64,000 nt of DNA from Lolium rigidum (Eukaryota; Streptophyta; Magnoliopsida; Poales; Poaceae): assembly GCF_022539505.1 (NCBI RefSeq), contig NC_061513.1, positions 353,815,696-353,879,695 of the forward strand, written 5' to 3'. The first letter of the stretch is position 1, and each line of letters starts with the position of its first letter. Below the pieces are notes generated by a model. The model did not search any database, was not told the origin of the DNA, and saw nothing but the letters and a program-made list of their open reading frames with translations. Of the stretch, positions 43,697-55,048 are shown piece after piece. A program made the translations under genes and the position numbers.

Positions 43697-46434
43697 GACC
43701 TCCGGCCTTGACGAACTAGGAGTCGACGCTGGTTTAATCCCAAGATAGGCCAAGATCTTCTTCGTGTTGGGCTTGGCTGCCTTCATCAGCGATCGCCATC
43801 TTGATTGCTCAATTTGCTCGGTGTCGCCAACCTTCATCCAGTCAACAGCCTGTCCACCGTCAAGCAACCAACGCGACAAGTGTTTTCAACAAAGAACCTT
43901 CATATTTTCTTGGCGCACTTTCAGTCCGAGGTCCTCCGATGTATTGAACATCTTGGCGAGGTCAAGGAAAGTTGAAGGCTCCTCTTTCTTCGGGAAGAAA
44001 TAGGGGAACAACGCCGACAAAACCGCATTGGCATTGGCCGCGCCTTCACGAATTTCGCGCCCATGCAATTCCAAAAGAGAGAGTGCGTCAAGGAGAGGGT
44101 CATTGACGGGATTCTCCGCATCAAAATCTTGGTCTCGTTTGGGCTGCCACATGAGACAAAACATTAGTCGAAAACCAAGATACAGGAAATGCAACAAAAT
44201 AGAAGAAATTGAGGATATTACTCAGCGTACGTCGACTTTGCGACTTCAAACGCTTGATGATCCCTTGCTCGCGAGCAGCCTGTGCGGATTTTTGCTCGTG
44301 TAAGGCGGATTCAAGCATCTTTGAGCCTTTGCTGCAATTCTTCGACACTAGCGGCCTTTGCTTTGGCATCATCAGCTTCAGCTCTAGCTTCGCTAGCGGC
44401 AAGCTCAGCTTTCTTGCGAGCCGTCTCACTTTGCTCGAGTTTTTGAGCAAGTGTCTCGACACGTTCGTTAGCCTCTGCAAGTTTTTCTGTTATGATGTGG
44501 AAAAGAAAGAGAAGAAAGATCAAGAATAGCGACAGGCAGCAGGAGTAAAAAACCAAAGGAAAAACAACAAGTACAAAAGTCGTTACCTTCGGCTCTGCTG
44601 GCATACTCGCGGTACCCAATAAATTGGGACCCGATGCGGATAAGATCCTTGATCATAGGCTGTCAAAGAAGAAGAAAAGAAGGGGAAAAACTTCGGCATT
44701 ACAAAAAGTAAGGGTCCACAAAAGCAAAATAGAGGAAATATAGATTTCGATAAACTTACATCATCCAAGAGCTGCGACGAAGAGCTGCTCAATTGAGGAG
44801 GAGGCTCAACGATCATTTCAACCCTTGCCCTTTTTGGCGAAGGGACAAGGGGGCTTGATGGTGGAGTAGTGGTGACGACGTTTTGTTGAGGAGGCGATGT
44901 TTCATCTCCTTCAACTAGCGTGTCTGAAACAAGTACAGTACGTGACGTGCTTGTCCGAGGAGCCACGTCAGTGACTGGTACTTCTTCTTCCTCATCACTA
45001 GTGAACAAAAGTTCGACAGTATAAAACGCAAGACAATATAAATATTTCGAGTACAAAAAAAAAGGGGGGAGAGAAAGTTGATTTACGAGCTGATGAGGGA
45101 TTCAACATAAGGATCATACGCTGCCTTCGGATGAGAAGGAACAACTTCTTCAGCCTTAGAAATGCCAGAATCCTCGGCATCAGTCCTTTTCCTTTTGTTC
45201 TTGGGAGAAACAGTAGGAGGAAGGGATTCAGTTGATTCACTGGCCTCAGACTCACCCTCTTTCTCATGGGAAGCCGCAGATTTGTGAGAACCCGCGACTT
45301 CACTTTCAGGAACAGAAGAGCCTTGAGTATCGTCGGCAACGATGGCCATTTCTTCGACCTCTCCACCCTCAGGAAGAGGAGGAAGGGAAGTCATACTAGG
45401 ATGGTCCTGTAAAAATAGAAAACAAAGGAAAAGTAAAGAGATGACAATACAATGAGATGCAGAAAAAAGGGCGCAACAAAGATAAAATGCGGAAAGACAA
45501 AATACCTTGGGGAGTGGATTGGTGGAGCTGTATGGTTCCACGCGACAAGACGAAGGAACTGGATCTTTGCCCAGGCGAGAAAGTCTTCGAACCAACTTTT
45601 CCAAGTCCTTGGTGGAAAGGTCACCGGAGATTCTGTTGGCGTCATTCTTACCAGAGTACGTCCAAAGGGGATTTTTGCGAGCCTGAAGAGGCTGCACTCT
45701 AATCCTAAGGAAGTAGGCAGTGATTTGAACACCAGATAGCTCCTTGCCTCGAGTGTTTTGAAGCTGACGAATGCGAGACATGAGCGCTTCTGTCGCCTTT
45801 TTGTCTTCCTCAGAAGCTTCGACATCCCAGGAGCGACGGCGCTGAATTTTGGCATTCCCGTCGAAGGGAATTATGTTGTGCTCAACGGAGTTGGCGCTTT
45901 CTTCATGAATATAAAGCCACCTCTTGCGCCATCCTTGGACAGAATCAGGAAACTTGACGTCGAAATAATCGACATCGATACGAACACAGATAACAACGCC
46001 ACCTATGTTATAAGTGACGTTGTGGGAGCCATTGCGGCGGATGCAGAAAATGCGCTTCCAAAGAGCCCAATTAGGAGCGACTCCAAGGAAGCATTCGCAA
46101 AGGGTGATAAAAATAGAAATGTGAAGGATGGAATTGGGGGTCGATGATGCAGCTGAATCCCATAAACGAAAAGAAGGCCGCGGAGGAAATCATGAATTGG
46201 AGGCGAAAGGCCGCGGATTAGATGGTCAACAAAACTAACCCGGTACTCCATTGGAGGATTGGGATAGCTTTCTTCGCTAGGAAAGCGGATGGCGTCCTCC
46301 TTCTTCATAAGGCCGAGCCTCTTCAGCATGTTGGTATCCTGGTTGGAGATTTTCGATCTCTCCCACTCAAGATCCTCAGCGGCCATCTTAGATTCCGGAG
46401 TGCTGTGGCGAGTTAGGCGCACGCGCGGTGGCAT
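43697..46434 (-). pseudogene. antisense gene 1 of Gypsy D (gypsy-type transposon family domain, PF04195-like)
   Basis: Opposite to gag-pol, with its own TATA-like box at 46564-46572. The start ATG at 46434 gives MPPRVRLTRHSTPESKMAAE. Exon 1 runs to about 45508 and holds the domain named in Pfam as putative gypsy-type transposon: EYRVSFVDHLIRGLSPPIHD, GLLFVYGIQLHH, then after a frameshift near 46110 CECFLGVAPNWALWKRIF and VDYFDVKFPDSVQGWRKRW. Later exons, with AG/GT borders, are acidic Ser/Glu-rich (45410-45083), Pro/Ser-rich (about 45000-44760), a coiled coil (44500-44260: EKLAEANERVETLAQKLEQS) and a C-terminal part ending SSSRPEV at 43697. Apart from the shift it looks rather intact. Function unknown. 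Confidence 0.7.
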
Positions 46435-46563
46435 CAACGGCAATGGGCGGAGCAATGTATGCGAGTGCGGAAAAATCAGAGAGAGTTGGGCGCAGGGGAA
46501 GTTTTTGCGAAGAGGAACAGGTGAGCGGCGCAAGCGAGGGGATGAACGGAGGTTGAAGACAGG

Positions 46564-46572
46564 TTTATATAA
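46564..46572 (-). promoter_or_regulatory. TATA-like box of antisense gene 1
   Basis: TTATATAAA on the minus strand, about 130 bases upstream of the antisense ATG at 46434. It supports an internal promoter opposite to the LTR. Confidence 0.5.
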
Positions 46573-46639
46573 GAATTGAGGGTCGCAGAAAGCCGTTGGA
46601 TGAGGAAATCGTGTGGTGAGAATTGATCCTCTGGATACA

Positions 46640-47819
46640 AGGGCAAAAAAGTATTTTTACTGAGATGGGCGTTACCGTACGTGCGCCAGAAAAAGCGGAG
46701 GACGTGTGTCCCCCACTTACACGACGTGTCAACGTGGTGGAAACAATGGACCCACAAGGCAGGAAAACCTCGGCCATTAATAGAGTTGAAGAAAATTTGC
46801 CAAAGGAAAACATGTCGACAAGAAAAATAAAAGGAGAATGGCGACAGGATGAGTATTTGCATACTTCGGGAGCCTTTGGTCAAGAACAAGTGTTTGCCCA
46901 AATGCTCGGGGGCTACTTTGACAGAAAGTAAAATTTCGAGTATGACAATATAGAAAATGTTGAGCCTAAAGTCAAGCACAAGTTCTTGGCTGTAGCCTCG
47001 GGGGCTACTCCCATCGGGAGCGCTGTTCGCGCACCCGATAGATAAAAAAAAAAAAAAAAAAGAAGAAGAAGGGAAAGAATATCGGGAGATAATGGCAATA
47101 TAGCGACAAGGTGGACTAAAATGTTGAGCCTACAACCAAGCACAAGTTCTTGGCCGTAGCCTCGGGGCTACTCCCATCTGGAACGCCGTTCGCGTGCCCG
47201 ATGAAATTAACAAAGGAAAAATAGAATGAAGAAGAGAGTATATTTCGAGTTATAATTAACTCTACATATACTCCCATCGGGAGAGCAATACAAGTCATAT
47301 TTGACTCGATAAAATGTGTCATTCCAACAGCCGGAAAAGCACTCGACAATATATTCTCGTAACGCCAAAGTTGCGATCAATTTCTGAATGCCGCAAATTT
47401 GCGAAGGTAAGACCCCGGATCTATTCTGCCGGGCGTGGCATCGCCGAAGACTGCGCTCTCGCTACTTTTATCCGTATCAACAGATACTGAAGAAAAATCC
47501 TAACGGACGCGTTAGGTACTCGATAAACTTGACTCGGGACTCGACAGTAATGGTAAGACCTTAAGCGGCACCCGTCGAAGTTTACACCAAGTATCCCGAG
47601 ATCATGTCCAGGGACGTGATTTTGAAGTAGGTTTTTGCGGATTGCCACTAGAGCAGCTTAACTAGTACCCGATCCGTCAGATGAACTAGCCCCAACTACC
47701 AATATCCCTGTACAATATAGAATTTTATGAGAAGAAGTATGAAAGTTAGAGCTTTCGAGTAAAAATAAACAGTAGAGATTTTCCCCGACTCTATGATTCA
47801 AGCAAAATCTCGGGGCTAC
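46640..47819 (+). other. non-coding 3' region of Gypsy D with imperfect tandem blocks
   Basis: Two imperfect copies of a block containing AATGTTGAGCCT, CAAGCACAAGTTCTTGGC, CCTCGGGG and CTACTCCCATC at about 46958-47035 and 47122-47200, with a third partial copy (ATACTCCCATCGGGAG) near 47270. An A run lies at 47046-47061. CTCGGGGCTACC directly before the 3' LTR is the polypurine-type end. No gene seen. Confidence 0.6.
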
Positions 47820-48206
47820 CGACATAGGCATCCCAAATGGGCCTGCCGAATATAGTACCCGGGTTTATTGAAGGCCCACTACCCGAAGAATAAGAAGATT
47901 CGGAAGCCCAAGATGTGTTAAAGGAAAAGATAGAGTTGTAATAGGAAGTGTTATTTGTAATCTGGCGGGATGAGTTAGAAACCGTCCCGGACTCGTAGAA
48001 CTTGTACAAAACGAAACCCTCGGCTCCACCTCTTATATAAAGGGGGAGTCGAGGGACGAAGAGATCATCGAATCATTGTCTGCAAACCCTAGTTTTCATA
48101 TTCGTCGAGTACTTTTCGGCTGAAACCTTCGAGATCTACTTGCCCTCTACTTCTAACTAAACCCTAGCCTACAATCCATAGGCATTGACAAGTTAATCCC
48201 TTATCA
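47820..48206 (+). repeat. 3' LTR of Gypsy D (387 bp)
   Basis: Matches the 5' LTR with one deletion and a few substitutions. The first base appears to be C instead of T. It ends TTATCA, followed by TSD GAAGG. TATA box at 48034-48041. Confidence 0.93.
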
Positions 48207-48211
48207 GAAGG

Positions 48212-48493
48212 GCTCCCCGGCCATTTCACAATCGGCTTGCCGACTATCGATGACATGGTCGTAGACGATGAACAAGAAGAAGCTGAGGATGTTTGTGCCC
48301 CGGAAGACCTGAGTTTGCTCGAGGCGTTCAAAGCAGGGATTGACCTCGATGCAGATGGACCACCTCCAGGTTTCATTGATGATTATTGGTTCGCCGAGCC
48401 TGATGACGATGAGGAGACACGCGGTCCAATCACGGATGGTGACACAGAGCTACCGATCTATGTAGTAGTAATTGTGAGGCTAGCCTATTTGTA
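48212..48493 (+). pseudogene. TNP2 transposase C-terminal part (continues from 35235)
   Basis: The frame open up to the Gypsy D insertion site resumes immediately after the TSD and continues to a stop at 48491-48493. It is acidic (DDMVVDDEQEEAEDVCAPED, DDYWFAEPDDDEETRG), a usual feature of TNP2 C-termini. Position, frame phase and TSD show it is one gene with 31856-35235, split by element D. Confidence 0.85.
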
Positions 48494-48736
48494 ATAACTC
48501 CGTGTAACCGTGATTGTCTAGCTAGGTTATTTGTAAGAACTCCGTGCTATGTTTGAGAGAACTCTATGCTAGCTATTTGTTGCTTCCACTAATTAATGTT
48601 CATCTATTTGCATTATTGTTGCTTTCATTAATGTTCATCTACTTATATTTCTGTTGCTTTCACTAATATTTATCTCTTTAAAATATTTTGTACTAATAAA
48701 CCACTCTCTTCATTTGTGTTTGCAGGTGATTGAAGC

Positions 48737-51107
48737 ATGCCGCCAAAAAAAAGGTGGCGGTCTTACAAAGAAGCTCAAGGACTTGGTAGGGACTTCGAGG
48801 CGGGGCCGAGCTACTACCCTCCCTCCTAGCCCCCTCCCGTCGCTCCCGCAGTGCACGTGCGACCGCGTAGGAAGAATGCGACGCGGGTACTCACTCCTAG
48901 TCCTAGCCCCCCTCCCGCAGCCGATGATGATGATGAGGTGGAGGACCAGGAGCACCACGGGGGTGGGGAGGACCAGGAGGAGGAGGAGGGCGTTGGGGAG
49001 GACCAGGAGGAGGACGGGGGTGGGGAGGACCTGGAGGAGGAGGGGGACGAGGAGGACCTCTCGGAGGATGAGGGGTTGGGGAACTTACCGTTCGATCCTG
49101 ATCCAACCCTAGTTTGGAATGCGCCGCCTGATTACGAGTACGTTCCAGCTTTGGAGAGGCTGAGGCCACGTGATAGGAGGCCATATCGGCGTGGGATAAC
49201 ACAGCTCCCCGCGTTGAAGCACTGGTGCTACAGCCATGTTGTTCTAGTGCCCTATGGAAGGAGGTACATGTTAATTTTTGGCATTTCGTTATCGCAATGT
49301 TGTCATTATCGAAATTATTATCACATACATATTGATGTTGTCGTTTCATGGTGCAGCTCGTTCACGTTTGAAGACCCATCGCAGAAGCCGCCACGTGGGT
49401 ACTCGAACATCCTTGGGGGCATACTTAGAAGGTATTTCCCTGGGATAGTCAATCTCCCTAGTGGTGGCTGCGACGTAGCTTGGAGGTGGTGGCACTACAG
49501 CCTCGCGGAAGATGCTCTTGGTCGCGGCACCATGGCGGACTGCGTTGTTGGCAAATTTTGGGTACGTGACTTTGGACTTCTTACCATTCATACACTCCTT
49601 GGTTGACAATAATTGCACTAATGCCCCTTGTTTTACCTATGTGCATGGTTGCAGAAATACTTCAAGAAGGCCGAGGGCAAGGAAAATGCGTGCGATGATG
49701 TCCTTCACCAGCTTGCAAGGAAGAGGGTGAGCGGCATGCACTACGAGGCACGTATTCGGTGCGTCCGCGACCGGCATGCCGACCGCTCGTCCACATGAGT
49801 AAGGAGGACGCTCGCGACACGCTCATGCAGGCTGTGGCGAGTACATGCAGGTATTTGCATTTGTGTGTTATTGATTTCTTTATCGTCATGTAGTTTATTT
49901 TACCATAATGGGTTTATCTTGTGCATGTAGAACCCTCCTCAGTACGTCGGCGAAGACGACAGGTGCTTCCTTGCGATGGTCATGTGGTGGACATGCCCCC
50001 AGTACCTCAAGAAGCACGAGGAGGGCAAGAAGAAGCGGGCAGAGATGCGAGGTGGATCTCATATCCAAGGTAGCCTCCCCATCTCTCTTCACCTGCAGAA
50101 GGAGGTGAGCAAATTAATGGTTCCTTCATTATTTGAATTCATGTTATATATTTGCTAACTCTGCAAGGGTGTGCCACTTCACTTTATTACATGTTCTCTT
50201 TTGCAGGAAGTGAGGACAGGAGCGAAGCCTAACGTCTTTGCCGTGCTGAAGAAGATGAAGCAAAGGAAGACGCCGCATCCTGAGACGGGGTCCGTGTGGG
50301 TTAACCCGCAATCCGAGACCCAGTGCACGTCCTATGTCTCCAAGTTCAAGCAGAAGTACGGCGAGGAGGCCAACCCGGAGGCCGAGGACTTTGACCACGA
50401 GGTTGCGGTGCTTGCGGGAGAAGGCTTGAAGCATGGCCGCCTATGGTTTGGTGACGGGGTTGTCGACCCAGCGACGGTTCCCTCTCTCCGCCAGATCCGC
50501 CGTGGTCGTAAGAGTGGCCAGCCTGAGGTAGAGCCCCGGCCACGGGCTTCGGATCTAGCCGTCGAGCGGTTACGGGTATGTTCTTCCTCCGGCCTCTACC
50601 TTTCCTTTACATGCACATGCTTTTCATTGAGATGTTAATGACATCGCGGACACATCGTAGGCGGAGATGGCAGAAAAGGAGCAGGCGGCCCAGGAGCACG
50701 CACGGAACTTGGAGCGGCAGGTTCTGGAGTATCAGCAGCAGCAGGCACAGATGATGATGCAGATGCAACAGCAGCAGCAGATGATGCAGCAGCATCAGGC
50801 ACGGATGAGCTGGCTGATGAGCCAGACGGCTCTGTCTTCTCCACCGGGGAGTATTCCTGCTCCTCCACCTTACTCCATGCCGTGGATGCCGCCACCGCCC
50901 ACTCAGACCCCGGGGACACCTCTCACCGTGAACAACATGAACATCATCCGGAGCATGAACCGCGGTGAGTCCTCTTGTGCCCAACCCGCTACTTGTACTT
51001 GTTCAAGTGTTCAATATGCAAATGCAAATGTTCATTCCATCAACCTTGTAGATTATATGTCACAAGGCAATGACGATGAGGCCGGCGGAAGCGGAGGAGG
51101 ACAATAA
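48737..51107 (+). pseudogene. Transposase_24 / TNPA-like gene of CACTA-1, seven exons
   Basis: This is the second CACTA gene, of the plant Ptta/En-Spm family; such proteins are thought to bind the subterminal motifs and help TNP2. ATG at 48737 (MPPKKRWRSYKEAQGLG). Exons by splice sites: 48737-49263, 49357-49561, 49655-49850, 49931-50104, 50207-50575, 50661-50964, 51052-51107. Features: acidic Gly/Glu repeats encoded at 48930-49080; YSNILGGILRRYFPGIVNLP and WRWWHY in exon 2; MSKEDARDTLM in exon 3; PQYVGEDDRCFLAMVMWWTC in exon 4, then GGSHIQGS; QCTSYVSKFKQKYGEEANPE in exon 5; a Gln/Met coiled coil and Pro-rich tail in exon 6; GGGQ end. A frameshift/stop near 48.83 kb and another near 49.79 kb break the frame. 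It follows TNP2 in the same direction. Confidence 0.88.
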
Positions 51108-51354
51108 GGTTGATGGCATGGTCTTGATGGATTTGTAGACATTGCACTTGTTATGGATTGTACTTGTACTTGATGTGTGTTGATGTATTTGTGGACATTG
51201 CACTTGTTATGCATAAACTATGTGTGTTGATGTATTTGTGGTGTTGTTGATGTGTTTGATGATGCTATGGTGAATATATATGTTGTATATGTTATATATA
51301 TGTGAAATGCTATTTTGAAATGCAGGGATTAGTGGAAAACAGAAAAAAAAAAAT

Positions 51355-51858
51355 CCAGGGGCCTTTGCCGTGTGTATGCACACGGCAAAAGACTTTTGGT
51401 CACTTTGCCGTGTGCATACACACGGCAAAGGCGCCACGTGGAGCTAACCTGTGCTCCTGGCACGCTGCTGGGTGTGCCTGGAGGAGGCTTTGCCGTGCGG
51501 GCTGGGGTGTTGCCGCACGGCAAAGGGAGCACGGCCCGGCAGAGGCAGGCGCACGGCAACGAGGTGGCGCACGGCAAGAGAATGGCGCACGGCAGAGATC
51601 AGCCGCACGGCAAAGCGGCGAGCGCACGGCAAAGATCACGCGCACGGCAAAGGGGCGGCCGCACGGCAACGTTGCGCGCGCACGGCAAAGACCTTTGCCG
51701 TGCGGTTTGGTCAGGCGCACGGCAATGTCGTCGTTGCCATCGGAGGCGTTGCCGTGCAGACGTTGCCGAGCGTCGACGCACGGCAAAACCTTTGCCGGGC
51801 AAATAAGGGCCTTTGCCGTGCGAATTGTCGCACGGCAATGAATTGTTTTCCCGTAGTG
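51355..51858 (+). repeat. right subterminal repeats and TIR of CACTA-1
   Basis: About 20 copies of GCACGGCAA or TTGCCGTGC in both orientations, some as back-to-back palindromes (TTGCCGCACGGCAA), then the TIR ending TAGTG at 51858. The 51108-51354 stretch before it is AT/GT-rich 3' flank of the Transposase_24 gene. Confidence 0.93.
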
Positions 51859-51861
51859 GTG

Positions 51862-52076
51862 ACAATGATTTCTAGTTTTGTTACCTGTAAATCGTAGATG
51901 GTTTATTGCTACGGAATAGATAATTAACAGAAGTCTGTTGTGCAGCAAATATACATCAACTTGTCGCGATCGCTTGTTGGCATGGAATTCGGACCATGCT
52001 GGCTTGCAGCGTCCAATTCCAACGTGCGAACCTCCGGAACAGCTCCAGCGCTAGCTGCAAAACCGATCGGTCGAGT
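51862..52076. other. CACTA-1 target sequence
   Basis: Continues from the GTG TSD. A weak minus-strand open stretch (51924-52133) resembles no family I know. Confidence 0.3.
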
Positions 52077-52089
52077 CAAATAACAATCT

Positions 52090-55035
52090 TTTTTTCGAAA
52101 TGGGGTGAGCCGCCTTCGCATCGGTTGATGCACACAATTTTTTATTAAGAAATTGAATATTTAAAGTTTACAATATAAGGATCAATGAGGGTAGATACAA
52201 AAAAACAACCACCAAAAAAAGAGAAAACTGCTAAGCAATCTAGGCATCATGTAATCTCTTAATAGGCCGCCAAGTAGTCCGGTAGAAAATATCCTAAACA
52301 ACCATTCGAAGGTGGTTGCATCCAGAAACCATACACTCCCGCAGGTCCTCCGGAAGCAAGAAATGGCAGAGCTGGATCCAGTGAAACATAGTATCAATAA
52401 CCTGCAAGAAATTAGTATAGTTCTTTCTATTAAAAACAATATCATTTCTGCAATTTCAGATTGACCAACATAAAGCCGAAACACCAAGTGAATCCTACCT
52501 TTACCAGTTTTGTTAGTTCCATTAAGCCAATTCCCAGACATATTTGTAACATTGGACGGAGGTGAAATATTATATGCAGTAAAAACCACCCGCTAAATAA
52601 GCCTAGCAAAAAGATAGGAAATAACCAAATGTTAAACTGATTCTTCAGCATCACAGAAAGAGCAATTCGTATTTTCATTCCAATTTCTTTTTGCTAGATT
52701 ATTACGGGTCAAGAGGACTTTCTTACTAAGAAACCACATAAATAATTAAATTTTTAGTGGAATTTTTATATTCCAAAGATATTTACGAAGATATCTTGTA
52801 TGCCCATTTAACATGTCACCATACATAGATTTAACAGTGAATTTCCCTGAAGATGTTAGGCCCCAAACGAAATTATCTTGATCATCATTTAAATTTATCT
52901 CCATTAATCTTTGCCATAGGTGTATCCATTGATCCCATTTATCACCAATCAACCTTCTCCGAAAATCAATATTTAACAGAGTTGAACTCATAATATTTTC
53001 CACCGTATCATGCTTACGATTGACTATGTTATATATTTGGGGATACTGAGATGCAAGGGTCTGATCACCTAACCATCTATCTTCCCAAAAACGTACTCCT
53101 TCTCCGGAACGTACCTCAAATTTTCCCCTACTAAAAAAACCCCTTTAACTTTCATTAGTCCTTTCTAGAAGGGTGAATAGGCTTACTTTCAACTTCAGCC
53201 AAGGTTTTCTGCGAAAGGTACTTGTTTTCTAATAGTTGTTGTCATAACCCTTCTTCAGAAAGAAGTTTAAATAACCATTTACTAAGTAGGCAAGAATTTT
53301 TAATCTCCAGAACTTCAATTACAAGACCACCTTAGTCCTTAGGTCTGCAAATTAGGTTTCACTTAGTTAACCTATATTTTGTTTCCTCACATTGCCAAAT
53401 GAAACATGATCGGAAAAATCTAATCTCTTCCTTACCCATTTAGGTAAATCAAAGAAAGATAGCATAAACATCGGTAAACTAGTAAGAACAGAGTTAATCA
53501 ATACAAGGTGATCCCCATATGATAATAATTTTCTAGCCCAACACCCAAGTTTTCTCCCAAACTTACTTTCCAGTGGATTACATTTATTAGAGTTTTTTAA
53601 CTTTCTATAATGGATTGGGATACCCAAATATCTAAAGGGCAAAGAACCAGATTCACAATCAAATAGTTGTTTATACTACTCCTCTTCCTCTTTGGCCTTA
53701 CCAAAACATAAGATGTCACTCTTGTGAAAATTAATTTTTTAGTCCTGACAATTCTTCAAAGAAACGCAATATTAGTTTCATATTTGCAGCCTTCTCAAAG
53801 TCATGTTCCATGAAAATTATCGTATCATCAACATATTGCAATATAGAAATTCCTCCGTCAACTAAATGAGGGATAAGGCTTCCCATCTGACCATCCTCCT
53901 TCGCTCTTTCTATTAGAATGACCAACATACCTGCAATAATGTTAAACAACATGGGTGACAGCGGGTCACCCTGTCGAAGACCCTTCCTGGTTTGAAAATA
54001 ATGACCAATATCAGTATTGACCTTGATCCCTATACTTTCTCCCCTAACAAATTGTTCAATGAGTTGACGCCATTTGGGATCAAAATCTTTCATGCACATT
54101 ACTTGTTGAAGAAAAGTCATTTTACCTTATCATAGGCTTTCTCAAAAATCAATTTTAAATATCACCCCATCCATTTTCTTCCGATGAAAGTCATGAATGG
54201 TTTCATGTAAGACAAGTACTCCTTCAAGAATATGTCGTCCTGATATGAATACCGACTGTGTAGGGCTAATAACTGTTTCGGCAACAGTGTTAGCTCTAAT
54301 AGTAGCAACTTTCGTGAATATTTTAAAACTAATATTGAGAAGATAGATTGGTGTATACTGCTGGATTTGAACCGCATTCTCCTTCTTAGGCAACGGGGTA
54401 ATAACACTAAAGTTCAATTTGAATAATTGGAGTCCCCTGAATATAGTTGATATAACATTGATATTAAATCACCCTTGATAACTTCCCAAAAGGTTTGGTA
54501 GAACTCAGCTGGAAAACCATCAGGTCCTGGAGATTTATTTAATTTCATTTGAAAAATAGCATCCTTGACTTCCTTCTCTGTGAATTCAGCAACAAAAATA
54601 TTAATCTCCTCTTGGGTTTGCGGAATATCCTGTGTATACTCCTCACTCAGTGTGAGGGTAGAAGTATAGCTGACTCTCCAAACAACTTCTTATAATATTC
54701 AGAGATATAGACTTGTAAATTTTTATCACCCACTATGGTTGCTTCCTCTTGTTCTAGTTGAAATATTTTTTTTCTTCAATGTTTTCCATTTGCAATTAGA
54801 TGAAAATATTTAGTATTGTTCCCGCATCTTGAATATGTTTTATCTTGGCTCTTTATGCTCATTTAGATTCCTCATATGTACGAAGTTTTGTTAAATCATC
54901 ATTTGCATTTCTTAACTTTACTCTCTCATCATAATCTAGAGGAATTGACTCAGCTTTCAAGTCCAATCCATCTATTAATAAAAGCATTATTTTTTCTTTC
55001 TTATATTGTCTACTTAAACATTTTGCTCAACCTAT
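52090..55035 (-). mobile_element. 5'-truncated degenerate LINE (L1-type)
   Basis: Minus strand, 3' end at the left with a short A tail (T run to 52095 on +) after GGCGGCTCACCCCATTTCG, a common grass LINE end. Reading from the right: linker NTKYFHLIANGKH (about 54810); RT with QQYTPIYLLNISFKIF and SPTQSVFISGRHILEG (54360-54220), GLRQGDPLSPMLFN (about 53960), catalytic QYVDDTIIFME (about 53830) and FRYLGIPIHYRKLK (about 53630); a zf-RVT-like region with NFVWGLTSSGKFTVKSMYGD (about 52840). There are many stops and shifts. No endonuclease is present, so it is 5'-truncated. Candidate 13-bp TSD with two mismatches: CAAATAACAATCT (52077-52089) and CAAACAACGATCT (55036-55048). Confidence 0.88.
53731..54417 (-). 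pseudogene. LINE reverse transcriptase core
   Basis: The best preserved part of the LINE, in two open blocks (54417-54142 and 54120-53731) separated by a frameshift. It carries RT motifs including RQGDPLSP and the catalytic YVDD. It would copy LINE RNA at a nicked target; this copy cannot do so as it lacks endonuclease and is broken. Confidence 0.85.
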
Positions 55036-55048
55036 CAAACAACGATCT

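Larger units (their letters stand above)
35236..48206 (+). mobile_element. Gypsy element D, complete, Tat-lineage layout (12,971 bp)
   Basis: 5' LTR 35236-35623, primer-site region beginning TTGGCGCCGTCTCGTGGGG at 35625, gag, pol, two antisense coding blocks, a non-coding 3' region and 3' LTR 47820-48206. The exact 5-bp TSD GAAGG is at 35231-35235 and 48207-48211. The LTRs differ at only a handful of positions, so it is young, yet gag and pol already carry many stops and shifts, hinting it was copied in trans. Two RNase H domains and antisense genes downstream of pol are hallmarks of the plant Tat (Retand-like) group. Confidence 0.95.
12767..51858 (+). mobile_element. CACTA-1: 39.1-kb CACTA (En/Spm) DNA transposon
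   Basis: The left end is CACTACGGGAAAA at 12767. The right end is its exact reverse complement TTTTCCCGTAGTG, ending at 51858. The 3-bp TSD GTG is at 12764-12766 and 51859-51861. Both ends run into dense GCACGGCAA / TTGCCGTGC subterminal motifs, the binding-site arrays typical of CACTA. Inside are a TNP2 transposase gene and a Transposase_24-type gene in the same orientation. Two LTR retrotransposons with their own TSDs (B 12971-20055, D 35236-48206) are inserted; removing them and one TSD copy each leaves about 19.0 kb, half of which is the tandem array 20462-29965. Frameshifts and the D insertion make it unlikely to be autonomous now, but both ends and TSD are intact, so supply of transposase in trans could in principle still act on it (inference). 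Confidence 0.95.

Noticed and set aside
43369..46579. Plus-strand ORFs opposite the antisense genes of Gypsy D
   Set aside because: Minus-strand frames have coiled coils, splice sites and a TATA box; the plus-strand ones have no motif.
51302..51948. Long ORFs in the right subterminal region of CACTA-1
   Set aside because: They translate the repeated GCACGGCAA motif (HGK, ARQR, TAK words) and are an artefact of the repeat.
51924..52133. Host exon on the minus strand next to CACTA-1
   Set aside because: Single short frame running into the LINE tail, no recognised similarity; kept only as unassigned sequence.
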